In this document: one piece after another, positions 1 through 9,414 of the stretch
Layout of the letters: each line of letters starts with the position of its first letter
How positions within the stretch are numbered: the first letter of the stretch is position 1
DNA from: Brucellaceae bacterium
GTDB lineage: Bacteria > Pseudomonadota > Alphaproteobacteria > Rhizobiales > Rhizobiaceae
Reading direction: 5' to 3'
Assembly (NCBI GenBank): GCA_020637775.1
Contig: JACKJV010000001.1
Coordinates: 310,001 to 374,000, forward strand
DNA length: 64,000 nt
The notes under the pieces: generated by a model
Databases searched by the model: none
What the model was told of the DNA's origin: nothing
What the model saw: only the letters and a program-made list of their open reading frames with translations
Translations under genes and position numbers: made by a program

Positions 1-324
1 GCCCAGCGTGGTGGACAGGTCCACGGCGTCGATCTCGGCGCGCGGCACCATGACATCCTCCACCCGCAATTCGCGCAGGGTGAGAATGTTGTTCAGCATG
101 GCGCGCTCCTCGGGCGAGAAGGCGTCCTTGTGATGGTTTTCCTCCGACAGCGCGTCGGTCAGATCCTCACGCAGGCTGGATGTGTTGCGCGCGCGCAAGA
201 CATCTGCAATCCGGCGGAGAAACGGCCGGTTGCGGGAGGAATCCGGTTGGGCACCCGGACTGGGGGGCTCCTGTTGAGAATCGGCTGTTTTCGGCGCGCC
301 GGCCGCCGCTTGTGGGTCGTTCAT
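1..324 (-). CDS. corC: CorC/HlyC-type CBS-domain protein, N-terminal part (partial)
   Basis: The first 108 residues of a hemolysin-related, CorC/TlyC-type protein lie here; the gene runs off the left edge of the window. The protein has a polar, proline-rich leader. At residues 65-105 it has the family's segment just before and into the first CBS domain, including [20 protein letters not shown] and MVPRAEI. Family members are linked to ion or cobalt/magnesium handling. The ATG overlaps the ybeY stop as ATGA, so the two are translationally coupled. The order ybeY-corC is common in Rhizobiales. The missing C-terminal half prevents a check for the CorC/HlyC transporter-associated domain. Confidence 0.85.
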   Translation of the reverse strand, partial: MNDPQAAAGAPKTADSQQEPPSPGAQPDSSRNRPFLRRIADVLRARNTSSLREDLTDALSEENHHKDAFSPEERAMLNNILTLRELRVEDVMVPRAEIDAVDLSTTLG

Positions 325-830
325 CGTTCCTTTGCCGGTCCGCCTTCCCGGTCCGCATAGGGATCGGGAATGCCAAGACCCTCCAGAATGGCGGTCTCGA
401 GACCTTCCATCAATTCGGCCTCTTCATCATCCAGGTGATCATATCCCAAAAGATGAAGAAAACCATGAATCACCAGATGCGTGAGATGGTGATCGAAAGG
501 CTTGTTGTCCAGTGCTGCCTCGCGCTCCACGGTCTGGCGGGCGATCACGATATCGCCAAGCACCGGCGGAAAAGGATCGCCGGGCGCCAGGTCGAAGGCA
601 GGAAAGGACAGCACGTTGGTCGGTTTGTCCTGGCCGCGCCACTCGCCATTGAGTGCGCGGATGCGGTCGTCTCCGGTGAAAACCAGGCTCAGTTCGCAGC
701 CTGCCGCATCGCGGTCGAGACGGTTGAGCACGGCGGCGACAGCGCGGCGTGACAGGGACGCAAGCTGCTCTTCCGGCAGCCAGCCGTCTTCCTCGACCAT
801 GATATCCAGTTGCGGCGATGCGGCCGTCAT
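321..830 (-). CDS. ybeY: Endoribonuclease YbeY
   Basis: This 169-aa protein is a single-domain zinc-dependent endoribonuclease of the YbeY/UPF0054 family, acting in 16S rRNA 3' maturation and late ribosome quality control in the cytoplasm. The diagnostic metal motif [11 protein letters not shown] occupies residues 122-132 and supplies the three zinc histidines. The segment [10 protein letters not shown], typical of the family, lies near residues 68-77. Length is normal for the family. The gene sits 8 bp downstream of phoH and overlaps corC, the usual phoH-ybeY-corC order, so it is probably part of one housekeeping transcript. Confidence 0.95.
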   Translation of the reverse strand: MTAASPQLDIMVEEDGWLPEEQLASLSRRAVAAVLNRLDRDAAGCELSLVFTGDDRIRALNGEWRGQDKPTNVLSFPAFDLAPGDPFPPVLGDIVIARQTVEREAALDNKPFDHHLTHLVIHGFLHLLGYDHLDDEEAELMEGLETAILEGLGIPDPYADREGGPAKER

Positions 831-838
831 GATTGCCC

Positions 839-1888
839 TCAGTCCGCTCCCCGGGGTGGCCGGACCGGTTGCTGCCCCGCGGTATCCGCATCATAGGCCT
901 TGACGATTTCGGCGACGAGCGGATGACGGACCACGTCCTTGTCATTGAAACGCACCGTGACGATGCCAGGCACATCGGAAAGAACCCGCAGGGCTTCCAC
1001 AAGCCCGGACTTGACGTTGGGCGGCAGGTCGATCTGGCTCGGGTCGCCTGTCACGATCATGCGCGCGCCCTCGCCGAGGCGGGTCAGGAACATCTTCATC
1101 TGCATGGAGGTTGTGTTCTGCGCCTCGTCCAGGATCACGGCGCAATGGGCCAGCGTGCGGCCGCGCATGAAGGCCAGCGGCGCGATCTCGATGACGCCGG
1201 CGGCCAGCGCCCGCTCCACCTTGTCGGCAGGCATCATGTCGTAGAGCGCGTCGTAAAGCGGGCGCAGATAGGGATCGACCTTTTCCTTCATGTCGCCGGG
1301 CAGGAAGCCCAGCCGCTCGCCGGCCTCCACGGCCGGACGCGACAGGATGACCCGTTCCACCTGGCCGCGCTCCAGCAGCATGGCCGCATGGGCCACCGCC
1401 AGATAGGTCTTGCCCGTGCCGGCGGGCCCGATGCCGAAGACGAGTTCGGCGCGGTCGAGCGCGCGCATGTAGGCGTCCTGGTTGGGCGTGCGGGCATGGA
1501 TGGTGCGCTTGCGCGTGGATATCTGCGCGGCGGCCAGCTTGCCGCCGGTTTCCATCGTTGGCAGTTGCAGCTGATCATCGGCGGCGATGGCCATGCGGAT
1601 GGCGCCATCGACATCGGAGGCTTCCACCTCCGCGCCCTTCTGCAAGAGGCCGTAGAGATAATCGAGCGCGCGGCGCGCCTGTTCGGAGGCGGACGGCTCG
1701 CCCTTGATGGAGACCTGGTTGCCCTTCGAGCGGATGTCGACGCCCAGCTTCTGCTCGACGCGGGCCAGGTTCTGGTCGAACGGGCCGTAGAGCGCGGAAG
1801 CCAGACGGTTGTTGTCAAAGGTCAGGACGATGTGCGCCATGTCGGAGGCGCCGGCGGGAATCTGCTTCAGTTCGCTTGAAGCGGTCAA
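839..1888 (-). CDS. phoH: PhoH-family ATPase (PhoL type)
   Basis: This is a 349-aa PhoH-like cytosolic ATPase of the type that neighbours ybeY. Walker A GPAGTGKT is at about residues 154-161 and Walker B VILDEAQN at about 251-258. An N-terminal KH-like region precedes the ATPase domain, suggesting RNA binding. An ATG further upstream would place the start inside miaB. The TTG at 1888 is preferred because GAGGAG stands six bases before it and it leaves 13 bp after the miaB stop. The protein probably works with YbeY in rRNA or RNA processing; the exact substrate is unknown. Confidence 0.93.
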   Translation of the reverse strand: MTASSELKQIPAGASDMAHIVLTFDNNRLASALYGPFDQNLARVEQKLGVDIRSKGNQVSIKGEPSASEQARRALDYLYGLLQKGAEVEASDVDGAIRMAIAADDQLQLPTMETGGKLAAAQISTRKRTIHARTPNQDAYMRALDRAELVFGIGPAGTGKTYLAVAHAAMLLERGQVERVILSRPAVEAGERLGFLPGDMKEKVDPYLRPLYDALYDMMPADKVERALAAGVIEIAPLAFMRGRTLAHCAVILDEAQNTTSMQMKMFLTRLGEGARMIVTGDPSQIDLPPNVKSGLVEALRVLSDVPGIVTVRFNDKDVVRHPLVAEIVKAYDADTAGQQPVRPPRGAD

Positions 1889-1901
1889 CGATGTCTCCTC
1901 G

Positions 1902-3314
1902 TCACCTGGCCCCGATCCTCGACCCGAAAAGGCTGTTGGATCCGGCCTTCGTGATTCGCACATTCACAATGTCGCCGATTTCGATGTCAGTTTCATCAAG
2001 AATCACAGGCTGGAGCCAAGGGCTGCGGCCGACCTTCTGGCCGTCATGCCGGCCCGGCTTCTCCACCAGCACATCCATGGCGCGGCCGACCAGCGACTGC
2101 GCGAAGGCGCCCTGCTGCTCCACCAGAAGCGCCTGCAAGGCCTGCAGCCGCGCATCCTTGACGCCCGCCGGCACCTGGTCCTCCAGCTCGGCGCCCGGCG
2201 TTCCCGGCCGCGGCGAATACTTGAAGGAAAAGGCCTGGGCGTAGGTCACATCGCGGATCAGGCGCATGGTGTCTTCGAAATCCGCGTCGGTCTCGCCCGG
2301 AAAGCCGACGATGAAATCGCCCGACAGCGCAATGTCGGGGCGGGCGGCGCGGATACGGTCGACCAGCCGGCGATAGTCGTCGGCGGTGTGCTTGCGGTTC
2401 ATCGCCTTGAGGATGCGATCGGAGCCGGCCTGAACGGGCAGGTGCAGGTAGGGCATCAGCGCGGCCAGGTCGCGATGGGCGGCGATCAGCGCGTCATCCA
2501 TGTCGCGCGGATGGCTGGTCGTGTAGCGCAGGCGCTCCAGACCGTCGATTTCGGCCAGCGCGAAAAGCAGTTGTCCCAGGCCCCATTCACGGCCATCCGG
2601 GCCTTCGCCATGCCAGGCATTGACGTTCTGTCCGAGCAGGGTGATCTCACGCACACCGGCTTCGGCCAATTGCCGGGCCTCGGCGACGATCTGCGAAACG
2701 GGCCGGGAAATCTCGGCGCCGCGCGTATAGGGCACAACGCAGAAGGTGCAGAACTTGTCGCAGCCTTCCTGCACGGTGAGAAATGCGGTGACGCCGCGCG
2801 CCTGAACGCGCCTGCGGTCGGCGGCGGGCAGGTGCTCGAACTTGTCCTCGGCGGGAAAATCCGTCTCGACCGAACGCTGGCCGGCCTTCGCCTGGCGCAC
2901 GAATTCGGGAATGCGGTGATAGGTCTGCGGGCCCGCCACAAGGTCGACGGCGGGCTGGCGGCGCATGATCTCGGCGCCTTCGGCCTGTGCCACGCATCCG
3001 GTGACACCGATGAGAAGCTCCGCGCCGGCGGCCTTGCGCGCATCCTTCATCTGGCGCAGCCGGCCCAGTTCCGAATAGACCTTCTCAGCCGCCTTCTCGC
3101 GAATGTGGCAGGTGTTGAGCAGGACGAGATCGGCCTCCTCCGGGGAGGCGGCTTCGCCATAGCCTTCGGCGGCCAGGGCATCGGCCATGCGCTGGCTGTC
3201 GTAGACATTCATCTGGCAGCCGTAGGTCTTCACGAAGACCTTCTTCTGCGGGGCTGTGGCATCCGGCCGGTCAGCGGCGGCCGTTTCCTGCGTGTCGGTC
3301 GTCTGGATCGTCAT
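1902..3314 (-). CDS. miaB: tRNA-2-methylthio-N6-dimethylallyladenosine synthase MiaB
   Basis: This 470-aa radical SAM methylthiotransferase converts i6A37 to ms2i6A37 in tRNAs reading U-starting codons. The N-terminal domain carries the three auxiliary-cluster cysteines at C33 (TYGCQMN), C69 (NTCHIRE) and C107 (VTGC). The radical SAM CxxxCxxC cluster is C185-C189-C192 in [10 protein letters not shown]-terminal TRAM-like RNA-binding segment follows. An N-terminal extension of about 24 polar residues is a little longer than in E. coli. The ATG at 3314 is preceded by AGGAGG. The gene lies between the acyltransferase and phoH. Confidence 0.97.
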   Translation of the reverse strand: MTIQTTDTQETAAADRPDATAPQKKVFVKTYGCQMNVYDSQRMADALAAEGYGEAASPEEADLVLLNTCHIREKAAEKVYSELGRLRQMKDARKAAGAELLIGVTGCVAQAEGAEIMRRQPAVDLVAGPQTYHRIPEFVRQAKAGQRSVETDFPAEDKFEHLPAADRRRVQARGVTAFLTVQEGCDKFCTFCVVPYTRGAEISRPVSQIVAEARQLAEAGVREITLLGQNVNAWHGEGPDGREWGLGQLLFALAEIDGLERLRYTTSHPRDMDDALIAAHRDLAALMPYLHLPVQAGSDRILKAMNRKHTADDYRRLVDRIRAARPDIALSGDFIVGFPGETDADFEDTMRLIRDVTYAQAFSFKYSPRPGTPGAELEDQVPAGVKDARLQALQALLVEQQGAFAQSLVGRAMDVLVEKPGRHDGQKVGRSPWLQPVILDETDIEIGDIVNVRITKAGSNSLFGSRIGAR

Positions 3315-3370
3315 ACGGCCTCCTTAGTGCAAAAGGGCGGCGAAATACAGGCATTTCGGAAGGGCGCGGA

Positions 3371-4216
3371 TCATGGACGCAACGGCAGTCCGGCGTCGCG
3401 GCGCCGCTCCACCATCATGGCGCGCACCCTCGCCTCCAGTTCCCGGGTCACGGCCTTGCGGTCGGATCCGGCGGTGAAGGCGATGGCTTCGCCGACGATG
3501 ACCTCCGCATCGACACCGCCATCGCCGGCAATACGCATCAGGTGGGGCGCCAGATCCTCGTCGCCGATCCACGACAGGGCGGCCTGATCCTTGCGCCCCG
3601 CCGGCAGGCCGTGATGCCTGGCATAGACCAGCGCCACCGGCTGCACAAAGACCTCGTCCACACCGGTCCGGGCGATGGTGCGGCTTGCGGCCGACAGAAG
3701 CGCGCTCTTGAAGGGCAGAAGATAGTTGCCGTCGCCCGTCGTGCCCTCTGCGAACAGCGCCACAGGGTCGCCGCCAGCCAGCCGCAGGGCCATTTCACCA
3801 GCCTGTTCGGCGGATTTGTGGCGGCGCTCACGCTCCACGAAGATCGTGCGCGCCAGCCGGGCCAGATGCTTGACGACAGGCCAGTGCCGCATGTCCGCCT
3901 TGGCGACGAATGAAACAGGCACAGCCGAGCCGAGGACCAGGATGTCGGTCCATGACACGTGATTGGCGACAACCAGCAAGGGCCTTGCCTTCAGGAACGT
4001 GCCGCGCACGGAAACGCGAATGCCGAGAAATGGCAGCACCAGGCGGTACCAGAGCCGGGGGATGCGCTGGGCCACTGGCCAGCGGAAGGCCATGGCGGGC
4101 AATTGCACGGGCAGCAGGACGAGCGTCACCACCAGCGCGGCGAAGACCGCGGCCAGCAGGCGCGCGCGGGCGATCATCACCGGCGTGCCGGCCTCTTCTC
4201 CCGGAAAAACGCTCAC
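3371..4216 (-). CDS. PlsC-family 1-acylglycerol-3-phosphate (or lyso-ornithine lipid) acyltransferase
   Basis: This 281-aa membrane acyltransferase has a hydrophobic N-terminal segment at about residues 18-44. The HX4D catalytic motif is NHVSWTD (H86, D91) and the EGTT acyl-acceptor motif is at 157-160. The family acylates lysophosphatidic acid. In rhizobia a homologue at the same position next to miaB, OlsA, acylates lyso-ornithine lipid, so either substrate is possible and sequence alone does not decide. The GTG start overlaps the rimI stop as GTGA, implying coupling. A second possible start is the Met at residue 14. Confidence 0.85.
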   Translation of the reverse strand: MSVFPGEEAGTPVMIARARLLAAVFAALVVTLVLLPVQLPAMAFRWPVAQRIPRLWYRLVLPFLGIRVSVRGTFLKARPLLVVANHVSWTDILVLGSAVPVSFVAKADMRHWPVVKHLARLARTIFVERERRHKSAEQAGEMALRLAGGDPVALFAEGTTGDGNYLLPFKSALLSAASRTIARTGVDEVFVQPVALVYARHHGLPAGRKDQAALSWIGDEDLAPHLMRIAGDGGVDAEVIVGEAIAFTAGSDRKAVTRELEARVRAMMVERRRDAGLPLRP

Positions 4217-4704
4217 CGGAAATCCACCCGCATGACGATGGCGCTGTTGCGGCGGCCGTTGCCGGCATCATAATAGGCCTTGCGTTCGCCCACCTTGCGG
4301 AAACCGAAGCGGCGATAGAGCGCGATGGCGGCAGCATTGGTCTCGTCGACTTCCAGGAACAGGCTTTCGGCGCGGTCGGCGTGAAGCTTTCGCATCACCG
4401 CATCCATCAACAGCCGGCCGAGGCCACGGCGGCGGCAGGCGCGCGAAACCGCTATGGTGAGGATCTCCGCCTCGCCGGCGGCAAGACGCGCCAGAACGAA
4501 GCCGGCCGGTTCGCGGCCGCCAGCGCCCTCGCGGCAGGCCAGGAAGCCGAAAACCGTGTCCTGCTTGAGCAATTGCAGGAATTCCCCGTCGGTCCAGGGC
4601 CGGATGAAATCCTCCTGGTGGAGGCGCGCCATGGCCTGCGCCGAGTCCGGTCCGGCCGCGACAACGACATAATTCCTCGTGAAGAAGGCGGGCCAGCCCC
4701 ACAT
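4213..4704 (-). CDS. rimI: Ribosomal protein alanine N-acetyltransferase RimI
   Basis: This 163-aa GNAT-fold acetyltransferase has the acetyl-CoA pyrophosphate-binding loop RRRGLGRLL at about residues 91-99 and the C-terminal LYRRFGF segment at 129-135. RimI acetylates the N-terminal alanine of ribosomal protein S18. Its position immediately after tsaB, with a 2-bp gap, is the widely conserved tsaB-rimI pairing and supports the name. A longer upstream reading would overlap nearly all of tsaB in another frame and is not credible. The stop overlaps the start of the downstream acyltransferase. Confidence 0.9.
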   Translation of the reverse strand: MWGWPAFFTRNYVVVAAGPDSAQAMARLHQEDFIRPWTDGEFLQLLKQDTVFGFLACREGAGGREPAGFVLARLAAGEAEILTIAVSRACRRRGLGRLLMDAVMRKLHADRAESLFLEVDETNAAAIALYRRFGFRKVGERKAYYDAGNGRRNSAIVMRVDFR

Positions 4705-4706
4705 GG

Positions 4707-5387
4707 TCAGGCGGGCCTCCGGGGAAGGGCAAAACCTTCCTGCGGCCTTGCATCGGCGGCGCGCAGATAGAGCGGTTTCGGCTTCTCCTGCGTCGGCGGA
4801 CGCGCGGCGGCCAGCGCCGCCACGACCGCGATATCGGGAGCGGCTGCGCGCGGGCCGAAGGCAAGCCCGGCTTCTCCCGACATCTCGGCAACCATGGCAG
4901 CGGCCGATCCGCACAGGGCCATGCCGGAACGCACCCGCGCGGCAGCGTCTGCGACCTTCATCGCCACGGGCGGCCCTTCGGCTTCGCCGGAAGTGCCGAA
5001 AACCTGCGCGTAGATCTCGCCACGGCGGGCATCGAGGGCCGCCAGAACCGGCCGGTCCGGCTGCGCCGCCCGCGTTTCGGCGGCCAGTGCCTCCAGGGTG
5101 GTGATGCCGGTCAGCGGCAGGTCCAGCGCCAGCGCAAGTCCGCGGGCGGCCGCGACACCGACGCGAATGCCGGTGAACGATCCCGGCCCGACGGTCACGG
5201 CAAGGCGCGTCAGGTCGGGCCACTGCGCCCCGGCTTCGGCCATGGCCTGCGCGATCACGTCCATCAACTGCTCCGCATGACCCTTGCCGATATCGAGAAC
5301 CTCGGCGCCCAGAATCGCGCCCGTTTCGGCATCGGACAGGCAGGCGGCGCACAGGTTTGCGGCGGTATCGATGGCAAGCAGCGTCAT
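4707..5387 (-). CDS. tsaB: tRNA threonylcarbamoyladenosine biosynthesis protein TsaB
   Basis: This 226-aa member of the ASKHA-fold TsaB/YeaZ family is the scaffold partner of TsaD in making t6A37 on ANN-decoding tRNAs. The N-terminus MTLLAIDTAANLCAACL is the characteristic first strand and loop. GPGSFTGIRVGVAAARGLA, near residues 75-93, is the TsaB signature. The ATG at 5387 is chosen because the protein aligns from there with family starts; an upstream in-frame ATG would only add 12 atypical residues. It heads the minus-strand block tsaB-rimI-plsC-miaB-phoH-ybeY-corC. Confidence 0.94.
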   Translation of the reverse strand: MTLLAIDTAANLCAACLSDAETGAILGAEVLDIGKGHAEQLMDVIAQAMAEAGAQWPDLTRLAVTVGPGSFTGIRVGVAAARGLALALDLPLTGITTLEALAAETRAAQPDRPVLAALDARRGEIYAQVFGTSGEAEGPPVAMKVADAAARVRSGMALCGSAAAMVAEMSGEAGLAFGPRAAAPDIAVVAALAAARPPTQEKPKPLYLRAADARPQEGFALPRRPA

Positions 5388-5504
5388 GTGAAAGCCGGTA
5401 GCCCAAAGCGGGGCGCGCGGCAAGCACCACGCTGCACGCTTGCCAGCCGCGCGCTTTCCTGTATCGTCACATTCGTAAAAAACTATGTTTCATGGGAGGA
5501 CAGA

Positions 5505-5948
5505 ATGATGAAAAGAACAGCCATGCTCGGCCTTGCAACGGCGCTGGCGCTGGGCGCTTCGGCCGCAGCCTTTGCCGAAGCCGCGCGCAAGGTCGCCATC
5601 CAGGTCAATGCGAACGATCCGGCGGTGATGAACATCGCGTTGAACAATGCCAAGAACCTTCAGGCCTACTATGCGGGCAAGGGGGAAACGGTCGACGTGG
5701 AAATCGTCACCTACGGACCCGGGCTCCACATGTTCATGGCCGACAGCCCTGTGAAAGACCGCATTTCGGCCATGGCGATGGAAGCGGACGGGACGATGCA
5801 TTTTTCCGCCTGTGCCAACACCATTGCCGGCATGGAGCGCAAGACGGGCACCAAGCCCTCGCTGCTTTCCGAGGCCACGGTGGTGCCCTCCGGCGTGGTC
5901 CGGCTGATGGAACTGCAGGAACAGGGCTACAGTTACATCAAGCCCTGA
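5505..5948 (+). CDS. Secreted DsrE/DsrF-like protein
   Basis: This 147-aa protein has a clear signal peptide (basic MMKRT start, hydrophobic core, cleavage near AFAEA at residues 22-26). The mature part has a DsrE-like fold: KVAIQVNANDPAVMNIALNN, then VEIVTYGPGLHMF and a single Cys (SACANT) at about 103. Periplasmic DsrE-like proteins are associated with sulfur relay or redox chemistry, but the function of this subgroup is unknown. GGGAGGA stands just before the double ATG. A downstream rhodanese gene fits a sulfur-related context. Confidence 0.75.
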   Translation: MMKRTAMLGLATALALGASAAAFAEAARKVAIQVNANDPAVMNIALNNAKNLQAYYAGKGETVDVEIVTYGPGLHMFMADSPVKDRISAMAMEADGTMHFSACANTIAGMERKTGTKPSLLSEATVVPSGVVRLMELQEQGYSYIKP

Positions 5949-5979
5949 TAGCGGCGGCGGACCTGAGCGAAAAGAGAGG

Positions 5980-6004
5980 GGCCGGGCGCCACGCGCCCGG
6001 CCTT
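5980..6004 (+). terminator. Hairpin terminator after the DsrE-like gene
   Basis: A perfect 10-bp GC stem (GGCCGGGCGC / GCGCCCGGCC) with a 3-base loop lies 31 bp after the stop. The T-tract is weak (CCTTGT), so termination efficiency is uncertain. Confidence 0.55.
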
Positions 6005-6099
6005 GTCCGTCCGGAAATCGCAATCGCGTCACAAGATCGACATGGCGGCACCGTAGCCGCCGGTTCTACATTCAACCCGAATCATCAACGGAGCATTTC

Positions 6100-6456
6100 A
6101 TGAGCGAAGTGGAAAACTGGACGCCGGAACAGGTGAAGACCGCGCTGGATGCCGGCGAGATCGTGCTGATCGATGTGCGCACGGCGCCGGAATTCATGAT
6201 GGAGCATATCGAGGGCGCGCTCCTGATGCCCATGTCCTTCTTCACGCCGCAAAGCCTGCCGACGCAGGACGGCAAGCGCATCGTTCTGCATTGCGGCTCG
6301 GGCGTGCGCTCGGGCAAGATGTGCGAGAAGATGGGCGCGGCGGGGCTTTCCCCACTGGCCCATATGGAAGGCGGATTTGCCGCGTGGAAAGCCGCCAAAC
6401 TGCCCTATATCGGCATCGAGATGTCCAGCGGCGCACCTGTCAGGGTGAACGGTTGA
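6100..6456 (+). CDS. Single-domain rhodanese-like sulfurtransferase
   Basis: This 118-aa cytosolic rhodanese-homology domain is of GlpE size. The active-site loop is HCGSGVRSGK with catalytic C65, and the family's LIDVRTAPEF segment is at about residues 23-32. Rhodaneses transfer sulfane sulfur from thiosulfate or persulfide to thiol acceptors; the physiological acceptor here is unknown. There is no signal peptide, unlike the upstream DsrE-like protein. A MarR-type regulator gene follows on the same strand. Confidence 0.85.
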   Translation: MSEVENWTPEQVKTALDAGEIVLIDVRTAPEFMMEHIEGALLMPMSFFTPQSLPTQDGKRIVLHCGSGVRSGKMCEKMGAAGLSPLAHMEGGFAAWKAAKLPYIGIEMSSGAPVRVNG

Positions 6457-6484
6457 CCGCCCTTGCGGCAACCCGCCCGTCGGC

Positions 6485-6976
6485 GTGGACGTTTCGCCCG
6501 CGCCGGCAGTTGACAATGGCCTTGTCGTCCGGTCTGCATGCAGCATGCGCCCAACCCGTGAACAAGACCTCGCCCATATCCTGACGCTTCTGCGCATCGT
6601 GCCTGCCGATCTGGCCACGGCCTACCAGAGCCTGCACGAGAGCGCGGGCGTCAACCGGTCGGAACTGACGGTTCTGGAGCGGCTGGCCGATGACGGGGCG
6701 GCGACCGTGCCGGATCTGGCGCGGGCGCAAGGGGTCAGCCGGCAGCATGTGCAGCAGGTCTGCAACGGGCTGGCGCAGAAGGGCCTCATCGCGTGGGGCC
6801 GCAATCCGGCGCACAAACGCTCCCGGCTCGCCGCCGTCACCAATGAGGGCTACAAGACGGTGGACCAGGCGCGCATGCGCGAAAGCCGGTTCATGATGAC
6901 CCTTGCCGGGCAGTTTTCGGCCAGCGCGCTCGACATCACGCGCCGCACGCTGGAAAGCCTGCGCACGATGCTGTGA
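6485..6976 (+). CDS. MarR-family transcriptional regulator
   Basis: This protein of up to 163 aa has a winged helix-turn-helix of the MarR/MarR_2 type: a helix pair around SELTVLERLADDG, recognition helix VSRQHVQQVCNGLAQKG, and wing region IAWGRNPAHKRSRLAAVT followed by the dimerisation helix. The start is uncertain: the GTG at 6485 and the ATG at 6545 (giving 143 aa) both lack a good ribosome-binding site, and the conserved part begins after 6545. Target and ligand are unknown. The neighbouring rhodanese is a candidate target because MarR proteins often control adjacent genes. Confidence 0.8.
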   Translation: MDVSPAPAVDNGLVVRSACSMRPTREQDLAHILTLLRIVPADLATAYQSLHESAGVNRSELTVLERLADDGAATVPDLARAQGVSRQHVQQVCNGLAQKGLIAWGRNPAHKRSRLAAVTNEGYKTVDQARMRESRFMMTLAGQFSASALDITRRTLESLRTML

Positions 6977-7002
6977 CCCGCCCTGCCCGGCGTCATGCGG
7001 GA

Positions 7003-7027
7003 AGGGCGCGCAGAAAGCCCGCGCCCT
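7003..7027. terminator. Hairpin between convergent marR and glcB
   Basis: An 8-bp stem (AGGGCGCG / CGCGCCCT) with a 9-base loop sits between the two convergent genes. It has no T-run on either side, so it is only a possible bidirectional terminator. Confidence 0.35.
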
Positions 7028-7054
7028 GGCCCATCCCGTCGAACCCGCAGCGGA

Positions 7055-9217
7055 TCACCCGGCCGCGCGGCTGGCCTTCAATTCCAGGCGGCGGCGGTGC
7101 AGCACCGGTTCGGTGTAGCCGTTTGGCTGGGCCAGACCTTCAAAGACCAGATCGCAGGCGGCCTTGAAGGCGATGCCGTCATAGCCCGGCGCCATCGGCA
7201 CATAGGCGGGGTCGCCGGCATTCTGGCGATCGACGACGACCGCCATTTCCTTCATCACGTCCATCACCTGGTCCCTGGTCACCACGCCGTGATGCAGCCA
7301 GTTGGCGATATGCTGGGAGGAAATGCGCAGGGTGGCGCGGTCTTCCATCAGGCCGACATCGTTGATGTCGGGCACCTTGGAGCAGCCGACGCCCTGATCG
7401 ACCCAGCGCACCACATAGCCGAGAATGCCCTGGGCATTGTTGCGCAGTTCGGCCAGCTTGTCCTCTTCCGACCAGTTCGGGCGCACGGCGACGGGCACGG
7501 ACAGGATGTCGTCCAGCTTCGCGCGGCCGCGGCTTTTCAGCCTCTCCTGCACCACGGCCACATTGACCTTGTGGTAATGGGTGGCGTGCAGCGTGGCAGC
7601 GGTGGGGCTCGGCACCCATGCGGTGTTGGCGCCGGCTTTCGGATGGCCGATCTTCTGCTCCAGCATGGCGTGCATCAGGTCCGGCATGGCCCACATGCCC
7701 TTGCCGATCTGGGCGTGGCCGTTGAGCCCGCATTCCAGGCCCACATCGACATTCCAGTTCTCATAGGCCTGGATCCATGCGGCCGTCTTCATGTCGCCCT
7801 TGCGGATCATCGGGCCGGCTTCCATGGAGGTGTGCATCTCGTCGCCGGTGCGGTCGAGGAAGCCGGTATTGATGAAGACGACGCGTGATTTCGCGGCACG
7901 AATGCATTCCTTGAGATTGACCGTGGTACGGCGTTCCTCGTCCATGATGCCCATCTTCATGGTGTCTGGCGCCATGCCGACGGCCTTCTCGACGCGGCCG
8001 AACAGGTCCACCGCGAACGCCACTTCCTCCGGCCCGTGCATCTTCGGCTTGACGACATACATGGAGCCTTCGGCGCTGTTGGCGCGGCGCCCCTGCGGGC
8101 CGACATCGTGCAGGGCGATGAGGCCGGTCACGAAAGCATCCATGATGCCCTCGGGTATTTCCGAGCCGTCTTCCAGCAGGATGGCCGGGTTGGTCATCAG
8201 GTGGCCGACATTGCGGATGAGCATCAGCGAGCGGCCCTTGAGGGATGCAGGCGAGCCATCCGGTGCCGTGTAATCGACGTCCGGGTTCATGCGGCGCGTC
8301 ATGGTCCTGCCGCCCTTCTCGAAGGTCTCCTCCAGGTTGCCCTGCATGAGGCCGAGCCAGTTGGAATAGACCAGAACCTTGTCTTCGGCATCGACGGCGG
8401 CGACCGAATCCTCGCAGTCCATGATGGTGGTCAGCGCCGATTCCAGCACCACGTCGGCGACATGGGCCGGATCGGTCCTGCCGATGGCATGGCCGGCATC
8501 GATGATCACGCGGGCGTGCATGCCGTTGCGCACGGTGATGACTTCGGACGGGTTGGCCGGATCGCCGACATGGCCGGCGAACTGGCCGGCAGCGGCAAGG
8601 CCGGTCGCGCCATTGGCCGTCTTGACCACAAGCCTGCCACCCTCGACGGCAAAGCCGGTGGCATCGGTCCAGCTCGCTCCATCCAGCGGCGCGCTCTCAT
8701 CGAGGAAGGCCTTGGCCCAGGCGATGACCCGTGCGCCGCGCTCCGGATCATAACCGCCGGCCTGCGGCTTGTCGCCCAGCGCGTCCGTGCCATAGAGCGC
8801 GTCATAGAGCGAACCCCAGCGCGCATTGGCCGCATTCAGCGCGAAGCGGGCATTCATGATCGGCACGACGAGCTGCGGACCGGCGACCGAGGCGATCTCG
8901 GGATCGACATTGGCCGTCTCGACCTGGAAGGCCGAACCTTCGGGCAGCAGGTAGCCGATCTCGCGCAGGAAATCCTTGTAGGCTTCCATGTCGGAGGGCG
9001 CGCCGTTTTCGCGGTACCAGGCATCGAGCTTTTCCTGCAGGGCATCGCGCCTGGCCAGAAGCGCCCGGTTCTCCGGGGCGAGTTCCGCGACAGCCGCACC
9101 AAAGGCGGAGAAGAAGGCGTCCGCCTCCACACCGGTCCCAGGCATGGCCTGGTCGACAATGAAATCGTGCAGGCGCTTGTCGATCTGCAAGCCGTTGCGG
9201 GTGACGCGTTCGGTCAT
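7055..9217 (-). CDS. glcB: Malate synthase G
   Basis: This 720-aa protein matches the usual length of the single-chain G-type malate synthase (about 720-725 aa), which condenses glyoxylate and acetyl-CoA to malate. Characteristic stretches are [17 protein letters not shown] around the active-site acidic residues, [14 protein letters not shown], and [19 protein letters not shown] in the barrel. GGAGGC stands before the ATG. No isocitrate lyase or glycolate oxidase gene is visible nearby, so the source of glyoxylate is not shown. It is divergent from the cytochrome operon, across a 197-bp region with a conspicuous dyad. Confidence 0.96.
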   Translation of the reverse strand: MTERVTRNGLQIDKRLHDFIVDQAMPGTGVEADAFFSAFGAAVAELAPENRALLARRDALQEKLDAWYRENGAPSDMEAYKDFLREIGYLLPEGSAFQVETANVDPEIASVAGPQLVVPIMNARFALNAANARWGSLYDALYGTDALGDKPQAGGYDPERGARVIAWAKAFLDESAPLDGASWTDATGFAVEGGRLVVKTANGATGLAAAGQFAGHVGDPANPSEVITVRNGMHARVIIDAGHAIGRTDPAHVADVVLESALTTIMDCEDSVAAVDAEDKVLVYSNWLGLMQGNLEETFEKGGRTMTRRMNPDVDYTAPDGSPASLKGRSLMLIRNVGHLMTNPAILLEDGSEIPEGIMDAFVTGLIALHDVGPQGRRANSAEGSMYVVKPKMHGPEEVAFAVDLFGRVEKAVGMAPDTMKMGIMDEERRTTVNLKECIRAAKSRVVFINTGFLDRTGDEMHTSMEAGPMIRKGDMKTAAWIQAYENWNVDVGLECGLNGHAQIGKGMWAMPDLMHAMLEQKIGHPKAGANTAWVPSPTAATLHATHYHKVNVAVVQERLKSRGRAKLDDILSVPVAVRPNWSEEDKLAELRNNAQGILGYVVRWVDQGVGCSKVPDINDVGLMEDRATLRISSQHIANWLHHGVVTRDQVMDVMKEMAVVVDRQNAGDPAYVPMAPGYDGIAFKAACDLVFEGLAQPNGYTEPVLHRRRLELKASRAAG

Positions 9218-9309
9218 GGAGGCCTCCTTGATTGATCCGGCGGATGCGGCGCGCAGCCGTTGCCGTCCATGAACACGGCAGCGGCTTTTCCGTCAATCGG
9301 CGAAAGTCG

Positions 9310-9342
9310 AAAGCACTTTCTCTCAGAAGGAAAAAGTGCTTT
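9310..9342. promoter_or_regulatory. 10-bp inverted repeat in the glcB / cytochrome b intergenic region
   Basis: AAAGCACTTT at 9310-9319 is repeated in inverse orientation as AAAGTGCTTT at 9333-9342, with 13 bases between. It lies about 95 bp upstream of glcB and 72 bp upstream of the cytochrome start, where an operator for either gene would be expected. A direct repeat CTGCAATTC (9370-9378, 9399-9407) follows closer to the cytochrome gene. No transcription factor can be named. Confidence 0.45.
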
Positions 9343-9414
9343 TCACAACGCCATGGCTGGGCCGGCCTTCTGCAATTCAGCGTTTTGTCAGGCAGAGCCT
9401 GCAATTCTTCTGGA

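Noticed and set aside
4213..5430. Frame that would fuse rimI to an upstream Arg-rich protein
   Set aside because: The upstream half is out of frame with tsaB and has no protein-like features; rimI starts naturally at 4704.
6510..6538. TTGACA with a -10-like element as the marR promoter
   Set aside because: The -10 candidate (TCTGCA) is poor and would leave almost no leader before the ATG at 6545, so it is not listed as a feature.
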